This document shows, piece after piece, positions 42,510 through 50,785 of a stretch of 64,000 nucleotides of DNA. This DNA comes from Chloroflexota bacterium. GTDB lineage: Bacteria > Chloroflexota > Limnocylindria > P2-11E. The translations under genes were made by a program, and so were the position numbers. The stretch is from positions 47,373-111,372 of the forward strand of contig VBFY01000059.1 in NCBI GenBank assembly GCA_005889405.1. The letters are read 5' to 3'. The notes beneath the pieces are model-generated. The model worked only from the letters and a program-made list of their open reading frames with translations, had not been told where the DNA came from and did no database searches. Position 1 is the first letter of the stretch. Every line of letters begins with the position of its first letter.

Positions 42510-43735
42510 GGCAGTCGATCGCGACCGGGACGACGACCGCGCGCGAGCTCGGCCTCGGCACGATCCCGGTGTGGTCGTGGCTTCCCGCGGCGGAGATCGA
42601 GTCGGGCGCGCTCGAGCAGATCACCAACCTGGCCAAGCTCCCGTCGGCGGTACACGTGGCGGTGATGCCCGACTGCCACGTCGGGTACGGGATGCCCATC
42701 GGCGCCGCGCTCGGGACGAAGGACACGGTCGTGCCGTACGCGGTCGGCGTGGACATTGGCTGCGGGATGATCGCGGTGCAGACCGACATTCCACACGACG
42801 CGGCCAACGTGGATCGCGTGCGCGCCACCCTCTTGCGCATCTACGAACTCGTGCCCGTCGGCCAACCGACGAAAGCCGATCGTGGGTCGGGTTCGTTTTC
42901 GGAGCGTCAGGACTCTAAGGTCATGCGCCGCTGGACCAACGACCGCGCTTCGCGCCTGCCCAAGGGGTCCGAGGTGAGCGAACGCGGCGATCACCAGGTC
43001 GGCACGCTCGGGGGCGGCAACCATTTCATCGAGTTGCAGACCGACGGCAAGACGCTGTGGCTCATGCTCCACACCGGCTCGCGCGCCTTCGGCAAGTTCA
43101 TCTGCGACCGGTACCACGAGACCGCGCTCCGCTGGTGCGAGCGGTACTACGCGCCGATTCCCCACAAGGAGCTCGCGTTCCTGTCGCTGGACACTGACGA
43201 CGGCCGCGACTATCTCATCGACATGGGGTTCGCAATGCGGTTCGCGGAGGAGTCGCGGAAGCGCATCCGCGACCGATCCCTGTCGGCGATCGAGGAAACC
43301 TTCGGCGCGTTCACAGTCGGCATCGACATCGAGACGCACCACAACTTTGCGGCCCGCGAGAAACACATGGGCAAGGACGTCGTCGTCCATCGCAAGGGCG
43401 CGGTGAAGACCGGCGAAGGTCTGGTGACGATCCCCGGGTCGATGCAGACGGGCTCGTACATCGCCGAGGGCATCGCCAACCGCCTCGCGCTCGACACGTG
43501 CTCGCACGGTGCCGGGAGAAAACTGGGTCGTGGCGCGGTGCGCCGCGCGAACGTCGGTGTCGATATCCGTTCGGAGATGGAGGCGGAGGGCGTCATCCTG
43601 GTGTGCCCGCCGGAGTCCGACGCGCTCGATGAAGCCGGTCGTGCCTACAAGGACATCGAGAGCGTCATGGCCTACCAGTCAGACCTCGCTCGGCCCGTAC
43701 ATTCGCTTCGCCCGCTGGGCGTCGTGAAAGGCTGA
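42506..43735 (+). CDS. rtcB: RtcB-type RNA ligase
   Basis: GTP- and Mn-dependent ligase joining 2',3'-cyclic-phosphate/3'-phosphate RNA ends to 5'-OH ends. 409 aa, within the short bacterial RtcB range. Seen: 'PDCHVGYGMPIGAAL', 'YAVGVDIGCGMIAVQ' with the metal-binding Cys, 'GDHQVGTLGGGNHFIE', 'HTGSRAFG', 'ETHHNFA', 'HRKGAVKTGEG', and the guanylylated His region 'CSHGAGRKLGR'. All metal and nucleophile residues present. Coupled to YkgJ. Confidence 0.96.
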   Translation: MRQSIATGTTTARELGLGTIPVWSWLPAAEIESGALEQITNLAKLPSAVHVAVMPDCHVGYGMPIGAALGTKDTVVPYAVGVDIGCGMIAVQTDIPHDAANVDRVRATLLRIYELVPVGQPTKADRGSGSFSERQDSKVMRRWTNDRASRLPKGSEVSERGDHQVGTLGGGNHFIELQTDGKTLWLMLHTGSRAFGKFICDRYHETALRWCERYYAPIPHKELAFLSLDTDDGRDYLIDMGFAMRFAEESRKRIRDRSLSAIEETFGAFTVGIDIETHHNFAAREKHMGKDVVVHRKGAVKTGEGLVTIPGSMQTGSYIAEGIANRLALDTCSHGAGRKLGRGAVRRANVGVDIRSEMEAEGVILVCPPESDALDEAGRAYKDIESVMAYQSDLARPVHSLRPLGVVKG

Positions 43736-43752
43736 ACGAGCGCGCCGACTGT

Positions 43753-43947
43753 CTAGTTCGTCTTCGGCTTTTCGGTCGTGGTCGCGGTGCTGGCCGCGGG
43801 CTTCTCGGTGCTATTGGCCTCTTCGCGGAAGGTCTTCACGCCCTTGCCCAGCTGACCGAGAACATCCGGGAGCTTCCCCGCTCCGAACACGATGAGCACG
43901 ATCACGAGAATGAAGACGAGCTCCGGGCCCCCTAGGTTGAACGGCAT
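43753..43947 (-). CDS. tatA: Twin-arginine translocase subunit TatA
   Basis: 64 aa. N-terminal membrane helix 'GGPELVFILVIVLIVFGAGKLPD' with the family's Phe-Gly-x-x-x-Leu-Pro hinge, followed by the amphipathic helix 'LGQLGKGVKTFREEAN' and a Thr/Lys-rich tail. Good Shine-Dalgarno (GGGGAAG). The last gene on the minus strand after tadC, separated by 63 bases and a small hairpin; no tatC is seen in the window. Confidence 0.94.
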   Translation of the reverse strand: MPFNLGGPELVFILVIVLIVFGAGKLPDVLGQLGKGVKTFREEANSTEKPAASTATTTEKPKTN

Positions 43948-43960
43948 TCGTCACTTCCCC

Positions 43961-43976
43961 GCGCGCCCCAGCGCGC
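43961..43976 (-). other. GC hairpin between tadC and tatA
   Basis: GCGCGC/GCGCGC stem with a TGGG loop (minus strand), 14 bases before the tatA ATG and 34 bases after the tadC stop. No U-run follows on the minus strand, so it could at most slow polymerase or ribosomes. Given the GC content it may be chance. Confidence 0.3.
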
Positions 43977-44010
43977 TTGTTAGTCGTAGACAGTGTACGC
44001 ACGGCCGCCC

Positions 44011-44823
44011 TTAACCGAACAGGCCGGCCAGCAATGTAAGGAAGAGTGGGATCACGACCAGGAGCGCGAGCGCCGGGAGGTAACAGAGCGTAAGGATCAG
44101 CGTCATTTTCCCTTCGACCTCGGAGGCTGACCGCAGCAGACGGTCGCGCGCCGCGCTCCGCAACTCCTCGCGCGAGTCTTCCAGGACGCTGATCGACCCG
44201 AGCCCCATCTCTCGGGCGCGCTCGAGGCGCTCCGCGACGTGCGCCAGCGACCCGAGCGCGTCGTTCCTCGACTCGCGGATGAGAGAGACCTGCAGCGGCG
44301 CGCCGAGCGTGTAAAGGTCGGCGACTCGCGCAAGCACGTCGTCAACGAGCGGCGCTCCCGTGCCTCGACGCGCCAGCGTCATCACCGCGGAGTCCACGGG
44401 CCGACCGGACAATACGAGCGCGTGTGTCCACTCGACGAACGACGCAGTCGCTCGCTCCGCCTCAGCGCGGCGCAGGGCGGCCCGTCGCTCGACCACGATC
44501 GAGGGCAGGATGAAACCACCATAGGCCGCCGCGGCGATGACCAGAGGTCCGATCGGCACCAGCAAGGCGACGACAGCGGCGAGCAGTGCGCCGACAAGCG
44601 CAAGCGCGATCTTCGCGGCGACGACCTGCTCGATCGCGATCGAGAGACCACTCGCCCTCAGGGTCGCGGGCGCCATCACACGGAAGCCGCGAAGCCTTCC
44701 GAAGAGATTCGTTCCAGGACGGCCAAGAGCGCTCAGGCGCGCGGCAACGCGAGAGCGAGGCAACACGCCGAGAACGAAAAGCGCGACGCTGGTAGCGGCA
44801 AGGGTCGCACCCAAAAAGCTCAT
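44011..44823 (-). CDS. tadC: Tad pilus inner-membrane protein TadC
   Basis: 270 aa type II secretion F-domain protein. N-terminal helix, two helices around 70-120 ('VAAKIALALVGALLAAVVALLVPIGPLVIAAAA'), the cytoplasmic F domain 'LVLSGRPVDSAVMTLARRGTG...GSLAHVAERLE', and C-terminal helices 'TLILTLCYLPALALLVVIPLFLTLLAGLFG'. Works with TadB as the platform for the CpaF/TadA ATPase. ATGA overlap with the tadB stop. Last Tad gene of the operon. Confidence 0.9.
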   Translation of the reverse strand: MSFLGATLAATSVALFVLGVLPRSRVAARLSALGRPGTNLFGRLRGFRVMAPATLRASGLSIAIEQVVAAKIALALVGALLAAVVALLVPIGPLVIAAAAYGGFILPSIVVERRAALRRAEAERATASFVEWTHALVLSGRPVDSAVMTLARRGTGAPLVDDVLARVADLYTLGAPLQVSLIRESRNDALGSLAHVAERLERAREMGLGSISVLEDSREELRSAARDRLLRSASEVEGKMTLILTLCYLPALALLVVIPLFLTLLAGLFG

Positions 44824-45653
44824 CTGATGGCGTTGACGACGCGTCTACTCGCGAGGATCCCCGCCGCCTCGAGTATGGCGGCGATCGGCAGCAGAACGAA
44901 TCGTCCGAGCGGCGTCGTGAACGTTTCCCGCATGCCCGGGACCGTCACGGCCAGGTACAGCGCGAGACCCGGCACGAGCACCGCAAGCAACACGACTTGG
45001 ATGCGGAGTCCAGACGTGCGAGCGCGCACGTCGTCCGCGGTGCGCTGTTCGAAGACGAGCCGATCGACCGCGCTCGCGACCAGCATGGCGCTGCGGGACG
45101 ACGGAAGCTGCTCGGCAACGCACAGCGACAGCGCCTCGAGCCCGAGAATGACCCGGCGGTCACGGGCCTCGGCCCGAGCATCACGCAGCGCCACGTCGAG
45201 TGGCGCGCCCAGGTCAAAGGCCCTCATCGCTCGAGCGAACGGCGCGAGCGCGACCTCGCGACCCGAGCCGGTCGCGAGGCGCAGAGCTTCCGTCAAGCTG
45301 GCTCCCGACCTGAGGCCGGCGAGAGTCATCTGCAGCACAGCGACCGTTTGACGAGCCCGCTCTTCCCGCTTTCGCGCGGCGAGGGTCCGAGCGACGATCG
45401 ACGGGGCGGACGCGCCGACCAATGCGCCGGGTAATGGCCCGAGAGGACCGCCGACAGCGAACCCACAGATCATCGCGAGGGCCCGTAGCCCTTCCCACGC
45501 CAGAAGTGAACGAGTCCACCCCGCGTCGCGCAGCACTGAGAGCTCGGGATGTTTCGGAAACGGCCACGACACGCGCGGCGAGCCGAACGGCACCAGCATG
45601 AGTGAGATGACGGCGAGTGCCGTCGCGATCCCGCCCGCGAGCGCCGCGCTCAT
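44820..45653 (-). CDS. tadB: Tad pilus inner-membrane protein TadB
   Basis: 277 aa F-domain protein, sister of TadC. Membrane helices near 1-25 and 60-95, F-domain 'VLQMTLAGLRSGASLTEALRLATGSG...ALSLCVAEQLPSSRSAML', C-terminal helices 'VVLLAVLVPGLALYLAVTVPG' and 'LLPIAAILEAAGIL'. ATGA overlap with the ATPase gene upstream and with tadC downstream, so platform proteins and motor are made together. Confidence 0.9.
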   Translation of the reverse strand: MSAALAGGIATALAVISLMLVPFGSPRVSWPFPKHPELSVLRDAGWTRSLLAWEGLRALAMICGFAVGGPLGPLPGALVGASAPSIVARTLAARKREERARQTVAVLQMTLAGLRSGASLTEALRLATGSGREVALAPFARAMRAFDLGAPLDVALRDARAEARDRRVILGLEALSLCVAEQLPSSRSAMLVASAVDRLVFEQRTADDVRARTSGLRIQVVLLAVLVPGLALYLAVTVPGMRETFTTPLGRFVLLPIAAILEAAGILASRRVVNAIR

Positions 45654-46795
45654 GAAAGCCGTTCGACCAACCGACTCGGCAGCGGCCGAACCGCCCCTTC
45701 GCCGGCGCGCCAGAGGACGACAGGCCCGCCGTCCTCGACAGCGGCGATCTCACGAACCACGCGCCGCCCATCCCTCGCGCGGCCGACATGAACGACGACG
45801 TCGAACGCGCGTCTCACGAAACGCGCGATCGCCTGCGGTGCGACGTCGCCCGATCGCGCGAGTAACAACTCGAGCCGGTCGAGCGCCCCTAACGAGGAAC
45901 CGGCGTGCAAGGTCGTCAGCGATCCGTCGTGACCGGTGGAGATCGCCTCGAGCAACGCCGAGGCCTCCCGCGGTGAGCGGACCTCGCCAACGATGATCCG
46001 GTCCGGGCGCATCCGGAGAGCGTTGACCACGAGGTCGGCGACTCCGATGCCTCCATCTCGTCCCGGTACGCACTCCAAATGGACGACGTGCTCATGCGGG
46101 AGCACGAGCTCATTCGTGTCCTCGATCACAACGAGACGCTCGTACGCGGGTATCTCGCCGGCGAGCGAGCGGAGCAAGGTGCTCTTTCCGGTGCCGGTCG
46201 AGCCTACGACGAGAACGTTGCCGCGCGCGACGACGACCCGGGCGAGTAGCTCAGCCGCCTGGCCCGCCAGTCCACCGTTGGCTTCCCATGAAGGCGCGGG
46301 GCCGCGGAGCGCGACTCTTATGCGGCTGAACTTGCGGATCGAGAGCGTCGGACCACCGACCGGCGCGATGACGGCGTTCGCTCGGCTGCCGTCGCGCATC
46401 CTGGCATCCACGTATGGCTGCTCGATCGTGAGCTCGCGCCCGACACCTGCGGCGATGCGGTGCGCGAGCTCGCTGACCTCCGCTGCGTCGCCGAATCGAA
46501 GATCGACACGTTCGAGCCGTCCGTTGCGTTCGACAAAGATCTGCGTCGGGCCGTTGACGAGCACGTCCGTGACGTCGCCGTCGTCCAAGAGCGACTGGAG
46601 ACGGCCAAACCCGAAGAGCTCGGCGCACAAGGCCTCCACCTGCTCGTCAGACAGATCACGCGGTACCGCGGCGCGGACTCGCTCGCGGAGGGTGACGCGT
46701 CGTGCCGGATCGGCGTACAAGGCGAGCATCGCGCTTGGATCAAGACCCGAAGCGACCTCGGAGCGCACCCGCGCCAGCACTGAGGGGTCGATCAC
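45650..46795 (-). CDS. cpaF: Tad/Flp pilus ATPase CpaF/TadA
   Basis: 381 aa secretion ATPase. GTG at 46795 overlaps the TadZ-like stop (GTGA); the longer track start is rejected. N-terminal domain with 'LFGFGRLQSLLDDGDVTDVLVNGP', Walker A 'VGSTGTGKSTLLRSLAG', Asp-box 'IEDTNEL', Walker B/His box 'MRPDRIIVGEVRSPREASALLEAISTGHDGSLTTLHA'. Powers extension, and in Tad systems retraction, of the pilus. All nucleotide-binding motifs intact. Confidence 0.95.
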   Translation of the reverse strand: MIDPSVLARVRSEVASGLDPSAMLALYADPARRVTLRERVRAAVPRDLSDEQVEALCAELFGFGRLQSLLDDGDVTDVLVNGPTQIFVERNGRLERVDLRFGDAAEVSELAHRIAAGVGRELTIEQPYVDARMRDGSRANAVIAPVGGPTLSIRKFSRIRVALRGPAPSWEANGGLAGQAAELLARVVVARGNVLVVGSTGTGKSTLLRSLAGEIPAYERLVVIEDTNELVLPHEHVVHLECVPGRDGGIGVADLVVNALRMRPDRIIVGEVRSPREASALLEAISTGHDGSLTTLHAGSSLGALDRLELLLARSGDVAPQAIARFVRRAFDVVVHVGRARDGRRVVREIAAVEDGGPVVLWRAGEGAVRPLPSRLVERLS

Positions 46796-47565
46796 GCGAT
46801 CGTGCGGATGAGCGCGTCGATCGCCCGCAGGGTCGGCGCGCGCGTGGCGAACTGATCTTCGGCGAGGTATGGATCGATCGGGATCGCTCCGAGCAAAGGA
46901 AGTCCCGCACGCTCCGCGATCAGGGCCGCGTCCTCCTCGGCCACACCGACGACCACGAGGCCCGCGGGACACGGGACATCGCGCACGAGCGCGAGCGAGC
47001 AGAACACTGCCTGAAGCTGCGAAGCCCGCGCGCCGGCGACGACGCAAAGCCGATCGACGCGCGAGAGGAGTCCGGCGTCGAGGCTGTTGGCTCCGACACC
47101 CAGATCGAGGACCACCGGCGCGCCACCGCTGAGCGCGTCGATGACCTGGGTGGCGCGGTCGATATCCAGGCGGCCGCGCAGCGCCGCCGAACCAGGGAGA
47201 AACGGAACGGCGGACCAGCGTGAGACCAGCGCATGCTCGCGGCCCGGTTGCACGAGCGCGTCGGCGATGGTCGCGGCCTCGATGCGGGCGCGGAGGGCTA
47301 GGGACGGTGCCCAGCGGTCGAGGTCCACGAGGAGCGGGGCGCGTCCACCCGCGGCCGAGCGATGGGCGACCAGTCCCGCGGTCGTGCTACCACCGACGCC
47401 ACCGACCAGCGACCAGAACGCGACGCGACGGCCCTGGACCAGCGCGGCTGGCCGTGTCGGACGGAGTGGCTCGATCGGATCGGTGCGCCCCGTTGCCTCG
47501 CGCATGAAGGTCAACGCGAGATCGGCGATCGGGCTCGCATCGAGCCACGCGCGGATACGACTCAT
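46792..47565 (-). CDS. TadZ/CpaE-like ParA-type ATPase with degenerate P-loop
   Basis: 257 aa. ATG at 47565 overlaps the next upstream stop (ATGA). The ParA/MinD-like fold is seen in 'VAFWSLVGGVGGSTTAGLVAHRSA', but the P-loop signature Lys positions read 'VGGVGGST' instead of 'KGGVGKTT', so both lysines are lost. Later 'APVVLDLGVGAN' replaces the usual 'VIDLP' Asp strand and 'GAIPIDPYLAEDQ' is typical of the family. In Tad loci this protein localises the machinery at the pole; here ATP binding may be lost. Confidence 0.85.
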   Translation of the reverse strand: MSRIRAWLDASPIADLALTFMREATGRTDPIEPLRPTRPAALVQGRRVAFWSLVGGVGGSTTAGLVAHRSAAGGRAPLLVDLDRWAPSLALRARIEAATIADALVQPGREHALVSRWSAVPFLPGSAALRGRLDIDRATQVIDALSGGAPVVLDLGVGANSLDAGLLSRVDRLCVVAGARASQLQAVFCSLALVRDVPCPAGLVVVGVAEEDAALIAERAGLPLLGAIPIDPYLAEDQFATRAPTLRAIDALIRTIA

Positions 47566-48125
47566 GTGAACGCCCAGCGTTCGATCGCGCCGTCGCTGAC
47601 GTACGTCCAACGCATTGCCTGGCGGTCGACGGCGGTGTGATCGAACACCACCGGTCGCAGCCGAACTCGCGCTCGGGCGGCGCGCAGCGACGCGACCGAG
47701 CACCAGACGATCCTGCGCCAACCCAGGATCGCGTCCTCGTCCCGCAGCAGCCGCCGGCAGGTGTTCCGCGCGGCGCGCGTCGGAGGCAGCCACGGTAGGC
47801 GATTCCGCATCAGTGCCGCGCTCGCCTCGCTGAGCGAGATCTGCCGAAGCTCGATGACATCGAAGGCACCGAACGCCTCAGCGAGCGGCGTCAGGTCGAA
47901 GGCGATCGATGGTCGCAGCTCCTTGTCCGGCCCTGGGACAACGGCGCACCGTGTGACGCGGATGCCTGCCAGCGCGAGCCGATAGCTGGCGTCACCGATG
48001 CCACGCTCTGTCTCGAGATATGTGCCCGACGCCGCTCGTGTGAGCTTGCCGCTGCCCAGCCGCGCGAGCTGCGCGTCGAAGCTCGTGGGTCTGACACCTT
48101 CGAGTCGAAACGTGGCTGCGGCCAT
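47562..48125 (-). CDS. Hypothetical protein in the Tad operon
   Basis: 187 aa, not recognised. Mixed alpha/beta, rich in Arg, no membrane segment or signal peptide. It has two conserved-looking Trp motifs ('NRLPWLPPTR', 'LGWRRIVWCSV'). Coupled on both sides (ATGA to the TadZ-like gene, TGATG from cpaB), so it almost certainly belongs to the pilus machinery; position between CpaB and TadZ suggests a cytoplasmic accessory role. Confidence 0.75.
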   Translation of the reverse strand: MAAATFRLEGVRPTSFDAQLARLGSGKLTRAASGTYLETERGIGDASYRLALAGIRVTRCAVVPGPDKELRPSIAFDLTPLAEAFGAFDVIELRQISLSEASAALMRNRLPWLPPTRAARNTCRRLLRDEDAILGWRRIVWCSVASLRAARARVRLRPVVFDHTAVDRQAMRWTYVSDGAIERWAFT

Positions 48126-48766
48126 CAGTGCGCCGAGCTGAAAGCAAGCACGAAGGTACTCGTTGCGATGCGGTCGGCGAATCGGATCTCGTCCGATGGC
48201 GCGATCGCGATGATCACGCTTCCGATGCGGTCGACCGAGACGGTGGCGTCTGGTCGTCGCGGCTGGTACGGCGCACCGGACTCCGACCGCACGTCAAGGA
48301 CAAGAGCATCCGCGGCGAGCAGTTCCACGGTGCGACCCGCCGGGGCCCGACCGATGAGCGGCACGGCGATGACGTCGACTCGTGCCCCGGGCGCGATCGC
48401 GCCGCCGACCGCGCTCACGGCGACCACCGGTATCGCAACGGCTCGTTCGCCGGGCCGAAGCGTAAGGCCGGTGTGGAAGACCGCGGCATCGGCGGCCAGC
48501 GCGTGTGACACCAGTGGTTGGCCCTGCCACAGCGGTGCGATCGGGACGCGTCCGATGGCTTCGTCGGCGCTCGAAATGGCGCCGGCCGGAAGCGCGTCCG
48601 GCGGGACCGATCGCACCTCGAGATCCTCCGCGCTGAGCGGTCTGATCGCCGCGACATCCTGGGCGGCGACGATCATGGAAACGCGCTGTGCGCCGATGTA
48701 ATAGAGCGCTCCCGCGATGCAACCGGCGATGAGCGCCAACACGAGCAGCGATTTGCGAGCGATCAA
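48125..48766 (-). CDS. cpaB: CpaB/RcpC-like SAF-domain pilus protein
   Basis: 213 aa. The track's start overshoots; a TTG at 48766 overlaps the upstream stop as TTGA and gives a proper anchor 'IARKSLLVLALIAGCIAGALYYIG'. SAF domain: 'VAAQDVAAIRPLSAEDLEVRSVPPDALPAGAISS...GQPLVSHAL', then 'GERAVAIPVVAVSAVGGAIAPGARVDVIAV', typical of CpaB. In diderms it works with the secretin; here no secretin is present, so it probably acts in the wall. Confidence 0.9.
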   Translation of the reverse strand: MIARKSLLVLALIAGCIAGALYYIGAQRVSMIVAAQDVAAIRPLSAEDLEVRSVPPDALPAGAISSADEAIGRVPIAPLWQGQPLVSHALAADAAVFHTGLTLRPGERAVAIPVVAVSAVGGAIAPGARVDVIAVPLIGRAPAGRTVELLAADALVLDVRSESGAPYQPRRPDATVSVDRIGSVIIAIAPSDEIRFADRIATSTFVLAFSSAH

Positions 48767-49668
48767 TCGATGAGTGCGGGCGACCGCACCGTGATGGTGA
48801 TCTCGGCGTCGAGGCGTTCCATCGGTGCTACCTCGGTGAAGATCTCGAAGCGCAGCGACCACCGCACTCCATGGATAGGCATCCGAAGCCACTGCGCCGC
48901 CAACGGCTCGCTAGCGCCGGTGGTCGCGGAGACGTAGTCGGGCGTGGCCGACAGAAGGCGCCATGACCGGACCGCGACCGCGGCGTCGTTCGCGTATGCG
49001 CGCGGCCAGAAATAGATCAGTCGCCCGCGAAGAATCTCCGCGGAGCGAAGCGTCGGACCATCCGCTGCGAGCGCGACGCCTGCGCGCAGCGTTGGAGCGA
49101 CCGGCGCGATGGGAGGCTGTGGTCTGAACGACGGCGTGGGCGTGGCGCCGCCACGAGCGTCACTTGGACCAACGACGGGAGCGGACGTGGCGGCCGGTGA
49201 CGATGTCGCCGGACGCGGAGACGAGAGCGATGCCCGTCGCCTCGTCTCGGAGTCGTCCTGGAAGAACACGATGCTCACGGGCAGGTACCCACCTGCGGTG
49301 AGCACGAAGTTCTCGTAATACGTTCCGGCGAGCGCGCGGCCATCCGTCAACGTGCCGCGTCCGTTGAAAGCCGTGCCATCGAATGCACTCGAAGCGCCTG
49401 TGTCGACGCTGTCGATCACACGCGCGTATGTGCCCGTGGACTCATGTACGGTGGCCGTCGAGTACGTCGTCGTCGCATCACTCGTTGCGACAACGTCTGC
49501 GACGTAGGTGTCGGTCACGTAATACAGGCCAGCGGGCACCACAAATGCGACCGGATCGGGAGTTGGGACGACTGGTGGCGCCTCGTGCTCGAATGGCTCG
49601 CGCGCCTGCGCCTGGATCGCCGGTATGAGAGCGACCGCCAATACCAGCGTCGCCGCGTGCTTCTTCAT
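48763..49668 (-). CDS. Secreted hypothetical protein of the Tad operon
   Basis: 301 aa. ATG at 49668 gives a signal peptide ('KKHAATLVLAVALIPAIQAQA'). The body has a Thr/Tyr-rich beta region ('TDTYVADVVATSDATTTYSTATVHE'), a Ser/Pro/Ala/Thr linker around 150-185 and a beta C-terminus ('RSWRLLSATPDYVSATTG'). Unrecognised. Overlaps with both neighbours (ATGA, TTGA), so it is an operon member; an extracytoplasmic structural or adhesin-type role is possible. The long upstream part of the track ORF (to 50379) is antisense-like shadow. Confidence 0.75.
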   Translation of the reverse strand: MKKHAATLVLAVALIPAIQAQAREPFEHEAPPVVPTPDPVAFVVPAGLYYVTDTYVADVVATSDATTTYSTATVHESTGTYARVIDSVDTGASSAFDGTAFNGRGTLTDGRALAGTYYENFVLTAGGYLPVSIVFFQDDSETRRRASLSSPRPATSSPAATSAPVVGPSDARGGATPTPSFRPQPPIAPVAPTLRAGVALAADGPTLRSAEILRGRLIYFWPRAYANDAAVAVRSWRLLSATPDYVSATTGASEPLAAQWLRMPIHGVRWSLRFEIFTEVAPMERLDAEITITVRSPALID

Positions 49669-50144
49669 CGCGGCGAACTCGCCGCGCGGATCGTGATCGT
49701 CGTGACCGCGGGCATGAAGATCACCGCGAAGCCGGGTGTCTTCACCGGTACCGAAGCGATCAGCCGTACGGTCGGGCGCTCGTAGCGCGTGCCGGTGTGT
49801 GGATCGATGGCGGGCGCGGTCGGGAAGCTCGCGATGTCTGCCGACGCTGCGATCTCGGCTACGCTCGCAGCGAGGGCCGGCGCGGTCGCGTACATGTTTC
49901 GCGCGAAGTAGTCGCGCGCGGTATCGGCTGCGTTTGCGGCGAGCCGCAGCGTCCCCGTGCGCTCGAGCTCGGTTTGGTCCTGATCGTTGACCGCTACGAG
50001 CGTCGCGAGGTCGGCGGCCGCTGCCACTCGATACGCGACGGCGCGCAGGGCGCCAAACTCGAGCGCGCCCGCAAGGACGACGAGCAGCAGAGGCAACATC
50101 ACGAGCGTCGTCACGGCTGCCGTGCCGCCGTCGTCGTGGATCAT
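49665..50144 (-). CDS. TadE/TadF-like minor pseudopilin
   Basis: 159 aa. N-terminal 'DDGGTAAVTTLVMLPLLLVVLAGALEFGALRAV' is a TadE-type helix following a Gly, but the Glu normally at +5 after cleavage is Thr, so prepilin-peptidase processing may not occur. The rest is an extracytoplasmic alpha/beta domain with 'AADLATLVAVNDQDQ'. Coupled both ways by ATGA. Confidence 0.82.
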   Translation of the reverse strand: MIHDDGGTAAVTTLVMLPLLLVVLAGALEFGALRAVAYRVAAAADLATLVAVNDQDQTELERTGTLRLAANAADTARDYFARNMYATAPALAASVAEIAASADIASFPTAPAIDPHTGTRYERPTVRLIASVPVKTPGFAVIFMPAVTTITIRAASSPR

Positions 50145-50536
50145 CGGTTGACCTCACCGCGCGCGACAGCCGTGGATCGCACCGCGACCGTCGTCGTGAA
50201 CACGAACGGGAGGGCGATGCGCTCCTCGGTCTGGAGCGAGACACGCACCGGTTCCCGCCACAACACGTCCGAGGGCTCGACCGCCACGACGACTCGGGAA
50301 GGTTCGATGCCGACCAGTCGGAGCTGGTCCTGGACGTAAGAGCGAAGCTCAGGTCGGTCGCCGCCGAGCTCGCCCGCATAGCGCGCGGCCTGAAGCGTGA
50401 CTCCGTCTTGCGCGAGCCACCGCTGCGTCAGCCAGCCGAATTCGAGGATCGCGAACAGTAGGGGCACGAGGATGACGACCATCAGCGTCGTCTCGAGCGT
50501 CGCAAGCCCCTGCTCGTCGCCGCGCCAGCGTGTCAT
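50141..50536 (-). CDS. TadE-like pseudopilin
   Basis: 131 aa from ATG 50536, which overlaps the flp stop (ATGA); track residues before it are rejected. 'DEQGLATLETTLMVVILVPLLFAILEFGW' has the pseudopilin pattern Gly, then Glu at +5, as processed by the Tad prepilin peptidase. C-terminal beta domain exported. Likely primes or caps the Flp fibre. Confidence 0.87.
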   Translation of the reverse strand: MTRWRGDEQGLATLETTLMVVILVPLLFAILEFGWLTQRWLAQDGVTLQAARYAGELGGDRPELRSYVQDQLRLVGIEPSRVVVAVEPSDVLWREPVRVSLQTEERIALPFVFTTTVAVRSTAVARGEVNR

Positions 50537-50703
50537 CGGACGATCTGCATCTGGGTCACGAGCGCCTGCAGTCGCGTGACCAATCCGTTGTTCCACGCGG
50601 ACACGCCAACGACCAGCGTCCCGAGGATGACGGCGGCCCCGATGACGTATTCGATCGTGGCCAGCCCGTCATGTTCGAAATAGAAGCGACGCGACCACCG
50701 CAT
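50533..50703 (-). CDS. flp: Flp-type major pilin (below ORF-track size)
   Basis: 56 aa, reading 'MRWSRRFYFEHDG|LATIEYVIGAAVILGTLVVGV...'. A basic leader is followed by Gly, then Leu at +1, Glu at +5 and Tyr at +6, the exact Flp processing motif, and a single hydrophobic helix. It was too short for the track. The stop overlaps the next ATG (ATGA). GGGAGG lies five bases before the ATG but inside a 10-bp hairpin (separate entry). First gene of the pilus operon; makes the fibre. A prepilin peptidase (TadV/CpaA) is not seen in the window. Confidence 0.9.
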   Translation of the reverse strand: MRWSRRFYFEHDGLATIEYVIGAAVILGTLVVGVSAWNNGLVTRLQALVTQMQIVR

Positions 50704-50708
50704 GTGAG

Positions 50709-50733
50709 CCTCCCGACGTGTGTCGTCGGGAGG
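50709..50733 (-). promoter_or_regulatory. Hairpin sequestering the flp Shine-Dalgarno
   Basis: On the mRNA strand CCTCCCGACG-ACACA-CGTCGGGAGG, a perfect 10-bp stem with five-base loop, followed by CTCAC and the ATG of flp. The 3' arm contains the GGGAGG ribosome-binding site and the 5' arm is its exact complement. There is no U-run, which argues against a terminator of the upstream ACT-domain gene. The structure predicts regulated, possibly temperature- or protein-controlled, translation of the pilin. Confidence 0.7.
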
Positions 50734-50785
50734 TTCGCTTCAGCTCAACGTGTGCGCGATGACGTTCCGGGCCGGTACGACGGTA

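Noticed and set aside
50709-50733. Hairpin upstream of flp as a terminator of the ACT-domain gene
   Set aside because: No U-run on the minus strand and the 3' arm contains the flp Shine-Dalgarno; regulatory use explains it better.
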